Origin: Liolophura sinensis
Taxonomy: Eukaryota; Mollusca; Polyplacophora; Chitonida; Chitonidae
NCBI RefSeq assembly: GCF_032854445.1
Contig: NC_088295.1
Location: 32,272,510-32,336,509, forward strand
Reading direction: 5' to 3'
DNA length: 64,000 bases
The stretch's first letter is position 1. Each line of letters opens with the position of its first letter. The notes beneath the pieces were generated by a model. It was given only the letters and a program-made list of their open reading frames with translations. It did not search any database and had not been told where the DNA came from. This document shows, one piece after another, positions 14,101 to 24,498 of the stretch. Position numbers and translations under genes: made by a program.

Positions 14101-17100
14101 ACATTCACCATCCTAAGTTCTAACCTTAATGTGGTCCTCTCTGCACTTCAGTACTCTCAGCCTTGCTTGGTTCAGTAAATTTGAGCTCTGACTGAAAATA
14201 TAAAAAAAAAAAGTTAATTTCATAAATATAGTAAACTGTGCTTTTTCCACACTTCAATACAAAATGATTTGCAGACCAGGCAAACTTATACCTTTTCCCA
14301 CAAAATTATGATCATCATTCATTGTTTTTTCCCCTCCAAATGTGACTTATTAAAATGTTCATCCACTTGAACAATGACGCATGCCTTCTAACTTAAAATA
14401 CATCACTTAATATTTTCTTTAAAAAGAGTGCAGTTTCAGGGAAACATTAGCAATTTATTCTTACATTTTTTTCTGAAGTTCAACTTGTTTTTCTTTCCTC
14501 TCATAGTATTCCATAATTTTCACACGCTGTTGTTGAACCAATCTACCTTTCTCTATGTTGAACTCTTCTTCAGCCTGCAATACAAATATAAGTTGTCCTG
14601 AAAAGCCATAACCACAAATACCATCCACTGAAACATGTAAATGATCACTAATTCTCACTTTATTTACACCTACTTATCCAAATATCCAAAGCAATATTCA
14701 GATTGAACAGGAGTCTTATCGACAGTTTCAGGTGGGCATAATCTTGTAATGGAGAATGCAGCATCGAAATCATATATCAGTTTCAGTTCCATACCACAGT
14801 ATGGTGCAAAATTAAATATCATCTAAAACTTGGCAATATGAAGAATTTTCTTAAAATAACTTAACTAAACTTTTATATATCCTAGGTAGCCAGAACACAG
14901 GATCATTTACCTTTGCATCAATTTCTTCAGCCTTTTCATTTGCCTCTTGTTCAATGAAAGCTATCATGTGCTTTATCTGAAATGCAAAAATAACACAACT
15001 TATGTATGTTTTCAAATATTTGTATTTGATTGGTTGGTGTTTAGCATTGGAGGAAACTAGAGCAAGATACTGACAAACTTTCTCCCCATGTAATGTACAG
15101 ACCTGAGGGCCATATAGGTGGAAGGCTACAACAATATTAACAAATCATGTGACCTCCACATGGGAAGGTCTGTCATTAACCTGCAGATGGTTGTGGGATT
15201 TCTGTCCCGTTTCCTCTTGCCTCATATGTGAAATATTCTTGAGTACAGTGCACATCATTTATCAAATAAATTAATAAATAACTTATCTCAGTTCTAGCAA
15301 TAAATTGGATAAGAAAATATAGACATTTCATTTCTAACTTATAACACTTAACATATTCAGACAAATTCACAATGTGACTGCATGGTATCAATTTGTGTGC
15401 AGAGTTAACAAAAATAACACCTCTTAATAGTTCTTGTTAGGTTATTTCGAAGTGAGTACCTGTAGTTTACAAATATATTTTGGAAATAAATGCATATGCA
15501 ACTTAAAATCCAATGAAAGAGACTGGACATGGAGCTTTCGGGCATGTATTGTAACACCTTACAAAACACTCCTAACATATATAAAACATTGAACACCTTT
15601 CGCTCAGAGGCTGCATGTTTACACAGACTGGAATGTGGATTTGAGTCTGCAGTATTGTTCATGGTTAAGTGATGGTTTTATTTGGAGGATGGTCGGCAAA
15701 TATCACAAGTCAGCTTGACCAGTGAGGACCCAGGTATCAACTGATTTGTCCTGCCTTTTAACAGTAGCACAACTTATTTCACTTCATACAGAGCTATGAA
15801 GAATTTACATCTGATCATACATATGCTATGCAAACATTCAAAATCGCAATTTGACAGGAATAGATCTGATGTGATTTCAGAATCTTGTCCCTCGACATTA
15901 ATAAATTTCTGAATTTACTCTTGAGTCATGTAGTTTCTCTAATGTGTATGATAGTCAAACAGTACAGATATGTATAATACATGTTTCTCTGAATAGCCGG
16001 GCATGAATTCTGACTTATCTAGGCTGAATCGTTCACCAGTGCCTTGATCGCCCGGCCAGTCTAGGATTTTGGCTCCATGTCTGTTTACTTTGGAAGGGAG
16101 TGATATGGTGTTAATGCCAAATTCTCCAATAGCCAGGGAGACCAAACTATTCTGCTGATAGGGTGCTTTTGAGGCCAGGCTGTAGTGGAAGTAGTATATA
16201 CTCAACTAGACCATGTACAAGTATACTGTTCCTTCATGAACATGTAAGTGAAATATCCCACATGGATTAAAAGTACCACACATCTGATAAACAGCATAAC
16301 TGTAATTCATCAAACTCTGACCTTGTTTGCAAGGTGGTTATTTTAGGCATATTCTGAAGGCATTATTCTGTGCTGACTAATAAAATTATACTTTCTGTGA
16401 AGCCATGAAACTTTCCTATCCGACCAATGAAGCTTAGTCTCCAAAATCGAATTAAAAATGTGCATAAATTGCACTGAAAGTTGCTCTTCCATATGCAAAA
16501 AGGTTGAGGAATTAAGGTATTCTATTTTAATTACATCTTCTCCAGAAAAATTTTGATCAGAAAAGTTATAATTCACTATTCAGTATTAACGCTACCAGTT
16601 ACTAAAAGTGTTTTAGCCCTTTAAGACTTGATGCTTGCTGACCACTACTATCCAATCTCTTTTCAAAAAACATAGTCTTTCTACGATATAGAACATATAT
16701 ATGACATATAAACGAGACAGGAGAGAGATTTCAATGCAGTGGTAGTAGGAGTGGTACTGTATTTTTCGTCCCTTTAGTTATTTATTGTTTATTTGATTGT
16801 TGTTTAGTGCCACCCTCAAGCGTATTTCACTTCATACACAATGATGGCTAGTTCCATGGGTCAAATGCAACAACCTGAGGGATGCCCAGAATAAACCACA
16901 GATGAGTGACTAGTCAATGTTCCTATGTGTGACCACATATATTGGTGTAAGGCAAGTGGTCTAAGGTAAACTTTATGCAAGACCACACAAGAGAATATTG
17001 TTGATCAATTATTGCTTCTAAAGACTCAAAACAATGGAAGAGGGGGAATAATGAAAATTCCTTGCCCTAGTTGCAAATATGATGCATATCTCTGTTTCAA

Positions 17101-18049
17101 GAGGCACAGCCATGAGAATTACGCTTTCTAATATGTAGAATTGTCAAAGAGGCACATTTTCCCTAATTGCCACAAATTTCACTGATAGTTGTACATCATA
17201 CCAAGCACTCACCACTAGGAGAATATAATCTCCCCAACCAGCTCACATTTTCACATTATCTCCTTTTTCTGAAAATTTTAACACTCTTCCTTTATCCCAA
17301 ACTAATCTGCGCAGCTTCCAGAAAAAAGTTCATTTTTAGGCAAGGTACAATGTACTAGAGTAAAACACAAGTAACACTCTTCAGAGCAGTGATGGAGCAA
17401 AACATCCTACCATACATTTCGCATTCCATGTCTGCAACTATCCATGTCCATGTGTCTTAGCAATGAAAAGAACTTTCAACAGAACCATGGCCTGCCCCCA
17501 TGACACCTGTTACATGTATATTTAGGCAACTTTCATAACGATAAAGATTTCAATCCACATACAAGTACCAGTATTACCTTGGACTGTTATTTACACAGAA
17601 ATATGCATCGGGCTTCACCAATTTGGTGTTAAGCCATATATATTTAAACACATACTTTCTGATTTAAACTAAATCACATGAGGGAATTATGATTTAGTAC
17701 CGTTTCTACTGAACTCCACATGATACAGGCATGCAGTGTCTTGTACAAACGATTACTACAGGGAAAGTAACGAAATAAAATGGTGCTGTAATAAGGTTGA
17801 AAAAAGGCATGACCACTCTGTTGCCTGCAGTGAATATTGGCCTCGTGTTGACACAACTGGTTGGCCCTGTACTGGAGTTCACATCCCTGATAATATAGGG
17901 CCTACATGGTCCAGTCAACCGAATCAGGGAATCAGAAGGTTTTGATATCGTCTACATTTACACCAATAACAGCCGTTGATTTGAAATTACCTGCATAACT
18001 GCACACAAAATATTACCTGTTTCTGAACATCAGCATCACTGAGAGCCAT
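8387..18049 (-). CDS. ATP6V1E: V-type proton ATPase subunit E
   Basis: Subunit E is part of the peripheral stalk joining the V1 and V0 sectors of the proton pump of lysosomes and other acidic organelles. Nine coding exons on the minus strand: 18049-18017, 14976-14911, 14574-14465, 14191-14125, 13656-13567, 10954-10886, 10224-10130, 9578-9491 and 8449-8387. All junctions are GT-AG, frames join without a break, and the product is 226 residues, the length of human E1. It starts [20 protein letters not shown], continues with the charged helical stalk segment ([20 protein letters not shown]), and has conserved C-terminal motifs [32 protein letters not shown] and [10 protein letters not shown]. It is transcribed away from the BCL2L13-like gene, with 534 bp between the start codons. 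Introns hold MITEs and SINE fragments. Identification is firm. Confidence 0.97.
9165..9268 (+). repeat. SINE 3' fragment (diverged)
   Basis: Matches the 3' half of the window's SINE family (GTGAAATATTCTTGA, then GTAAAACACCAAACAAATAA). It lies in the last intron of V-ATPase E, is diverged, and lacks the tRNA-like head in this orientation. Confidence 0.55.
11110..11158. repeat. (AT)n microsatellite
   Basis: About 45 bp of nearly pure AT dinucleotides in the V-ATPase E intron between exons 5 and 6. Confidence 0.95.
12912..13131 (+). mobile_element. MITE copy 1 (about 220 bp, TIR-bearing)
   Basis: The left end reads about CTGTGATTCTTCAACCTTTT. The right end is its imperfect reverse complement (AGAAGGTTGAGAAATTAGGG). 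The interior shares long stretches with copies at 16317, 29183 and 33818, such as CCAATCCAACCTATGTAGTT and AATGTGCATAAATTG. No coding capacity, so non-autonomous. It lies in a V-ATPase E intron. Confidence 0.8.
13270..13332 (+). repeat. Short dispersed repeat, SINE-tail-like (second family)
   Basis: Contains GCTGAAATATTGCCAATGTG and ends in an ATTCATTCATT tail. A sister copy lies at 35560-35618. It resembles the 3' tail of a SINE different from the main family here; no head is visible. Confidence 0.55.
13400..13480 (-). mobile_element. MITE copy 2 (partial, reverse orientation)
   Basis: Reverse complement of the left part of the family. It ends at the terminal repeat AAGGTTGAAAAATTACAGTA and includes the CAGAATAATGCCTTCAGAAT segment. 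About 80 bp remain. It lies 270 bp from copy 1 in the same intron. Confidence 0.7.
15140..15290 (+). repeat. SINE fragment without head
   Basis: Diverged central and 3' parts of the main SINE family: ACATGGGAAGGTCTG, CCTGCAGATGGTTGTGGG, then GTGAAATATTCTTGAGTACA and an AAATAAATTAATAAAT tail. It lies in V-ATPase E intron 1. Confidence 0.7.
16317..16519 (+). mobile_element. MITE copy 3
   Basis: Same family as copy 1: CATTATTCTGTGCTGACTAA, CCAAAATCGAATTAAAAATG, and right end AAAAGGTTGAGGAATTAAGG. The left terminal repeat is decayed. It lies in V-ATPase E intron 1. Confidence 0.75.
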
Positions 18050-18130
18050 GGTGCTGTTCGTGAAAAAAGACTGTTGTCACACAAACAAGTGTCTGCTTAT
18101 CTGCTCGTCCACCACAATACCGCTCTAACT

Positions 18131-18142
18131 CAAGATGGCCAC
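18131..18142 (+). promoter_or_regulatory. YY1-like site
   Basis: CAAGATGGCCAC matches the AAnATGGC core of YY1 sites, common near start sites of TATA-less housekeeping and bidirectional promoters. It lies about 85 bp upstream of the V-ATPase E start codon. Binding is inferred only. Confidence 0.5.
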
Positions 18143-18149
18143 GGGAACT

Positions 18150-18167
18150 GTCACATGATCATGTGAC
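18150..18167. promoter_or_regulatory. Palindromic double M-box (MiT/TFE-type E-box pair)
   Basis: GTCACATGATCATGTGAC is its own reverse complement. It contains TCACATGA and TCATGTGA, the M-box form bound by MITF/TFE bHLH-zip factors and related to the CLEAR element. It lies about 100 bp upstream of the V-ATPase E start. V-ATPase genes are known TFEB-network targets in vertebrates; action here is inferred. Confidence 0.55.
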
Positions 18168-18583
18168 CTAAATCAAGCGAGAGTACGAAATCGGAAACCC
18201 TTGTTTCTTTAAATTGTATTCAGAAGGATACCAGGTTAACTGTTTCCGAAAGTTTGAAAGATTGCCCATAATTGTGTTTAAGAGGTGAAGACAAATAATT
18301 AGGACAAGTTTACTAATGTATTTAATTTCCTGGATGATTTTCGTTTCATGAGTGATGTATCTCTATTTAACAAATTCCAAGAGGGTGAAATAGTTGGGTT
18401 AGAGATTAGCTCACGTCATTGCTGATGGGAGACACGAAAAATACGGTCACAGGGAATTCCTCTGCCCTGCATGGTGATGTTCAGTTTGTAAACCAGGCAA
18501 TAACAGACTACGACTGCTTTATGATTTTTCGTGATTTTTATGAATAAGCTGATTCAAGATGAGCAAACTGTCCTGAAACTGAC

Positions 18584-21500
18584 ATGGCTGTCACGCTGTC
18601 GCACTGTAAACTACATTCAAAGGAAAATACTATGCCAACAACAACAACGGGAACGTCACAAAATGACAGCTCAACTTCGGTGAACAAAGTTTCAAATGGG
18701 TCTGCTGAGAGTGGTTTTCACAAATCTCTGTCTGCCACTTCTGATCCAATGGAAAGATTCAAGTACGAAACAAAGTATGTTGTTTTGGGCTTTATGAAAA
18801 ACTTGCCAAAAGACGTAAACCAAAGAACCTGGACTCCAGTGTCGTCCACTCCATCGTCAGAAACTGGTGACATATTCGTGGCGAAAGGCCCAAGAAAAAA
18901 CTACAAAGCCTTGCCTAAAAAACGCAAACATAAACATATGTGTCATTTTGAGTCTCAAATAACGAAACATGAGAGGGAATGTAAGACAGATAGTGAACTT
19001 GTACATAATGATTATGATGAGTATTGTGGGACAGTTTTCCCTCACTCCTCCAAAGCCAAAGATAAGTTCATTGCACAAATGGGGGTCCACGGAAAAGAAG
19101 GATTGTCTGAAAGGAAGAATCATCAGAAAGAAAATACAGAAGATCAAAATCTATTATCATCCAATGTCCACCAAGGTATTAACAACCCATCATCATCTCA
19201 TCCCATACAAGATAATGATATTTCTGAATCGGGATCTAGTCGTGACATTTTTAACCGTTCTATAAGCGTGGGCAGCAGTAAAGGAGATGGTAGCAGCATT
19301 ACTGATGCTGATGATGAGATGGAGAGCAATTCATCTCACAGTTCTCAGAGATTACATGGAATGGCCAGTGGAACCAACTCTGATACTGCTATGTTTGATG
19401 AAGACATTGTTGTTGATGGACTCCCAGAAGAATCCAGTACTGATAGCCTTGAGATACCTGGATATCCTATAGAATGCAAACTGATGAATGATGAACATGC
19501 AGGAGGTGAGGTCAGAAAGATGACACTGTCTAGCTCAAATACCATTGTGCCTGGATCTTGTGAGAACGGTGATTCACCCGTCAGCCTTGGTGATGAAGAT
19601 CCATTCAAAGACCAGTCTCCAAAATCACTGCGCAGAGCTGACCTTCATTTGAACTTAGACAGCCATGGAATTTTTCGCCCAGAGTCAAATATTACAGAGT
19701 CTTTCCAGGAAGTAATTGAGGAAAGCTCATCTCAACTAGAATCTGAAGTCAATGATGGTAAGAAAGTATTACGATAAATTTGATTGACCCATGGTGTGAA
19801 TTTATGATATACTCAAAATGGAGAAAAATTTCAAGATTTTAATTGTTTTTTTTTTGGGCCTAGGTGACAAATGCTCAACAGTGCTGATCATACTGCTTGT
19901 CTGAGTGTTTAAAATCAATATGGCATGCATACTTCTAATGTCTGTGTGTCAGGTGGAGGAAGTCCTATTTCTTCCATCAACAGATTCTATTGTATCACCG
20001 TATGGTGAGAGAAACTAAACAAAGTTAACTGAAACGATTGTTGGTTGTGAGACTAATGGTCAGGAGTGTTGTGGTCGTGGAGATCACTAATTATCTGTTG
20101 AGATTGATGGAATATCTGAATCCCCAATAGGCAAGTCTTGTTATTAGCCTTGATTACATGTTGTTGGGATTCTAAACTTCTGTCAGTATGGTTTTCTTTT
20201 CTCAGCAATCGCACAGGGTAAACTTACACCAACACAGCTTGGAACAGCTGCAAACCTTGGATCACTCGAGACGAAGGTCGCTCAATTATTGGTCACGATT
20301 GCTGACCGCGTGGAAGCCCAGTATGGTCATCAATTGGAGATGGCTGTACAGACTGCTTTCCGTGTGGACTTGAGAGAAATTCCCTATGAGCAGTTCAGCA
20401 ATGCTGTGACAGGTGTCATAGATGAATCACTGAATGGATGGGCTCAGGTGGGCTCTTCATTATCCTAACTGAAATGGTTTTCACCCCTTTGTTCAAAGGT
20501 TATTGTTGTAGTCATGTCCCCCTGTTCGTCTGTCTGATCGAAATGTGAGAATGGACTCATCTATGGGTATAAAATTTGGTGAACTTGTTTATCTCTGGTT
20601 CCTGCTGGTTATGAGTCAATTATGTTTCCCTTGAACTCTTGCAGGTTTCCTCCCACTATAATGCTTATCAATTTTTCAGTCATATATACTATGTTTTCTT
20701 GTGGCAGCGCGAGTCCATGCTGTCGCCACTGAAGACCTGACACCCCACCCAGTCTCACTATGCTGACACCAGTCCTATTTTTTGCTCCAACTTCTCAATG
20801 CTGAGTGCCATTTTTAAAGTCTTTGGTTTCACCCAATCCAGGTTTGATCCCAGGTCCTTTGACTTTGTGATAGACACTCTTGAACATTAGGTTACCAAAT
20901 TCTTCTTGTCAGAATTCATATTTGGCTTGATAGCACTATATCTCCAAAACTACCTACCAGATTCATGGAAACTTCATAAATGGACTCCTTGTGGATCTCT
21001 CAGAACTTCTTAAAAAGAGATTGGTGGGTGCGAATGTTTCTGGCTCATAGTTGAACAGGTCCCTTGTGCGTGTGTGAGGGAAGGGGAGGGGGTTGACGTG
21101 ACTGTGAAAGGGTGGAGGAAAAGATACCTTAGTACCTAAACTTACTGTAGCTGACATATGTTCTGGTAAGCAACAACTTTGTCTGAGGAATTCAGGACCA
21201 TCAGCATTAACTATTCCTCGTATGAATTACTTCAATATTTGTCTTTTAAATTGTTAACTCGATGATCATTTACTAAGAAAATCTTGTCATTTAACTGTTT
21301 CATACACAAGTGTGGGCCTACTAAGTGTATGGACTGTTATTTGATAATGGCAACATTCAACAAGATAAATGGAACTGTGCAACAAGAATATTGTGTTCTG
21401 TGAAAGCCATTGAATGTGTTATTGGAATGAATGGTTATAGCTTTATGCTACATGTACAGTATTTAAGCCATACTTGTATTATGGTGAGAACATGTTTAAA

Positions 21501-22837
21501 ACAGAATTAAGGCTGAGAATGGTTTTCAATATATAATGAACATCAAATATACAACAAAAAGACGAACATGTTTAAAACTCTTTTTATTGGATGCAGTTGA
21601 ATACAGTTTATTTCTGACTGTTGGTACATTTCAGGTTGCTTTGTGTCTATTATACAGCCAGCACCTGACCCTGGCTGCGATACAGTCTGGTCAGCGTAGA
21701 GTGGGCTATCTCTTTGACTACACGGCCCGTCTTGTGGCGGACAAGGCTGCTCACTTTATCATCAACCAAGGAGGATGGGTAGGAACTTTTACTTGTACCT
21801 ACATGTATTATGTACATGGTGTGTACACTGGTTTCCTCTCCAGCCGTACATGGGAAGGTCTGGCAGCAGCCTGCAGATTGTCATGGGTTTCCCACATAGT
21901 CTGCCTGGTTTTCTCCCAACATAATGCTGGCCACCGTCAAATATTGTTGAGTACAGTGTAAAACACCAATCAAATAAATCAGTCAAATAGTGTGTAAGCA
22001 AAGAAGATGACTGAACTAGAGAATTAGAAAAATAGCTGTGGCATTCAAACAAAAAGATTGATGCACTTAAGTAAGGACTTAAATGCAGCTTTGATTGCAT
22101 CTTTTCTTCACAAGGAATTTAACTGTTTGTCATTTTCCAGAGACTAGAGTTGCCAGTTTTCTCTTTTAATTTTAATCATCCCAAACATTCAGAATGTCCT
22201 AGGCACATATCACATTACATTAGATGATCATACAGCTTTCACAGGCATTTGTACAAGTCCTTGAAGTTCTGGTAAGCCATTGATTTTAGATCTGAATGTC
22301 TTGGAAATCAGTAAGATTTTAAAAGAAGTAGTTAAAATGTCCTGAATCTTCCATATTTGGTTGTCTCCATGTATTGTGTACTTTTTTTGTTTGTACACAG
22401 CCATTTAATTTAATAATAACAATAAAATTTTGAAAAGTACAAAGTTACATTCTTTTATTTCATTGGATAACATTTCCTGATTGCAGAGCTCCTTGGCCCA
22501 AGTTGACATTGACAGTTCTGTATCTCCTCTCAGCTTGTCCCAAGGATCTGGGGAATCCTCCAGAGTGCCAAGTCCCTGTAAATTTCAGCCATTACAGATT
22601 AAGTCTGGTCCTCCCAGTCCTGGCCCATTGCCCGAGGAGGGGCCTACAGATCACCACTCCTCTAGTGAGGAGTCAACCAGCTCTCTCTCAGAACAGACAT
22701 CACATGATAATTCTCATACCTGGTCGACTTACTGTGCCTTGACTCTCATACGAAGAGCACATTATTTTGGACTTAGTTTTTCTGTAGTAGCTGCTTTTGC
22801 AGTTGTGGGAATTGCAGTTTTGTTAAGTAAACATTGA
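18584..22837 (+). CDS. BCL2L13: Bcl-rambo / BCL2L13-like protein (Bcl-2 family, tail-anchored)
   Basis: BCL2L13 is a mitochondrial outer-membrane protein that acts as a mitophagy receptor and promotes mitochondrial fragmentation. Four exons (18584-19757, 20206-20447, 21635-21778, 22487-22837) join in frame to 636 residues. Near the N-terminus is FKYETKYVVL (59-68), matching human FHYETKYVVL. The Bcl-2 fold lies late: a BH1-like segment around LNGWAQVALCLL (W470), then BH2-like HFIINQGGW (512-520), matching human YIIQQGGW. A Ser/Pro/Glu-rich linker leads to a C-terminal membrane anchor (about 613-633) with a short basic tail, SKH. About 320 residues of Ser/Asp/Glu-rich, probably disordered sequence separate the N-terminal motif from the fold. 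In human the long linker follows BH2 instead. A candidate LC3-interacting motif, FQEV, is at 374-377. The start is the first long-frame ATG. Confidence 0.9.
21825..21990 (+). repeat. SINE fragment without head
   Basis: Central domain and 3' end of the main SINE family (TCTCCAGCCGTACATGGGAA, CATAATGCTGGCCACCGTC, GTAAAACACCAATCAAATAA). It lies in intron 3 of the BCL2L13-like gene, just after exon 3. Confidence 0.85.
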
Positions 22838-24290
22838 CAGATTGGACAGTATGTGTTTTTTCTATATAATCAATTTGTTGGTGTGCATTAATGGTGTCAA
22901 CATGAAGGTATCAAGAAATGATGCGCACATTCTAAAAGTGCAAGAGTGTTGATTGTATGCATGAATGCCAGTCTGTTAGAATAAGATGTGCAACAGTTTT
23001 GTTACTGTTCATTTTGGTGCATTTTCAAGGATCTCAGGATATCACAGTGTGACCCAGACTTCTGTGTCTAATGGTATTGATTCATAGTCTTATAGCAATT
23101 GTGACCTATGGTCAAACCACTGATGTTCAATTTGCCCACAAAATATCATTAGTAAGGCCAACAGGAACTATATGCTACACAACCTAGGCCCAAACCACTT
23201 CAGGTGAGAAAGGTACTCCATTAATTAAACAGTGAAAATAGTCATTGTTGTGATATGTTCTGCTAGAACCTGTGTTTGTGACATATTGTACATTCTGTTG
23301 GAATCAAGCTGAAAGATTCTTGTTGACTTCGCCATTGCAGGATAATATATACATTCTGCCTATAGTTATGGTAAATTACTTTGTCTATGACTAAGTTCAT
23401 TTTATGTGTTACTGAGAGTTCTTTGCATCTTTGTAGAAAAGTGTTTTGAGGTTTATTTCTAAGGTAGGATAAGTTTTATTAGACAAATGTAAGTTTAAAC
23501 ACCGACTGTAATATTTGATGACATTTATTTGTCTCTAAAATGGCACTTTTGCAAGCAAGATTTTAGGTTGATAATTGTAGACGATCACGGGTACAACCTG
23601 GTAAAGCCCACCAGATTTGCATCAATATGATAATGTCTTTTGTAGGTGTTTATGAAATATTCTGGCACCATTGATACATTTTCATGATAACTTTTCTTTT
23701 TGTGCCTTAAATCTTAATGACTTGCCCATACAACTCTTTGTGACTTAAACCCTGGTTTAAGTGAAAAAAGTGCAAGATGGCATTGTTCTTTATTTTTTTC
23801 TAATTCTGTGATAAATGGCACACATGAAGATCAGGCTACTGGTATTCATTGTTACTGGACTGTTAATTTATTGTTATACTGGTGCTGTCACAATGCAAGA
23901 TGAATATCATGCATTGTGATATTGTGATATCATTGAATTCTTAATTCCAATAGAAATATTACACATTCGGTTGTGTTGTTACACGGGTGCCTTTGTATAT
24001 TTACTGTACATGTAAAATTATACAAATTTGTAACACTTTATTAGTTCTCTGGTTACTGTTGTGATATGTGTTTTATGCTAACCTTTGATCCTACCAGAAA
24101 AATTATATCTGTTTTTGCGAAAGACATTTGTGTAGGTTGAGCAATGCTCGTCACAGCAGTTAGCCCAGGCACCTTGAATTACAAGGCATATTGCATGTAA
24201 GGAATGTTTTTTACTACATCTGTACTGTGGGAAAATATTGATTCGATGTATCAAGAAGCAATAAAATGTATTTCCACACAAAAATAAAAT
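22838..24290 (+). other. Probable 3' UTR of the BCL2L13-like gene
   Basis: AT-rich unique sequence ending in two AATAAA signals, with no recognisable coding exon. The next start codon is only about 200 bp further on. Confidence 0.6.
24260..24288 (+). terminator. Two candidate poly(A) signals
   Basis: AATAAA at 24260-24265 and again at 24283-24288, followed by a GTTTTGTTTGT stretch. They fit the end of the BCL2L13-like transcript. Confidence 0.6.
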
Positions 24291-24498
24291 ACGTTTTGTT
24301 TGTAAGTATTCATGACTCCAAGTAACGTAAATTATGCATGATCAGAGGTAAGGTGAATTTTCTCATGGTTCAGGGGAAACAACTCTTTACGCCAAAACAG
24401 GGTCAGTGCTTCTGTCGGAACAATAAAGGAGGCGAACCACAGGCATACAGAGGTGCCGGGTAATGTCGCTCTTCAGTCGGTAGCATCAGTTCGTTGGA

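Larger units (their letters stand above)
18050..18583. promoter_or_regulatory. Bidirectional promoter between ATP6V1E and the BCL2L13-like gene
   Basis: These 534 bp separate the two divergent start codons and must hold both promoters and 5' UTRs. There is no TATA box at either end. A YY1-like CAAGATGGCCAC (18131-18142) is followed by an 18-bp perfect palindrome (18150-18167) made of two M-box motifs. On the BCL2L13 side, an ATG at 18425 opens a 40-codon uORF (18425-18547) that would end before the main start if transcription begins upstream of it. Confidence 0.8.

Noticed and set aside
21536-21961. 141-codon open frame
   Set aside because: It is BCL2L13 exon 3 read through its donor into intron and the SINE behind it. 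Only 21635-21778 is coding.
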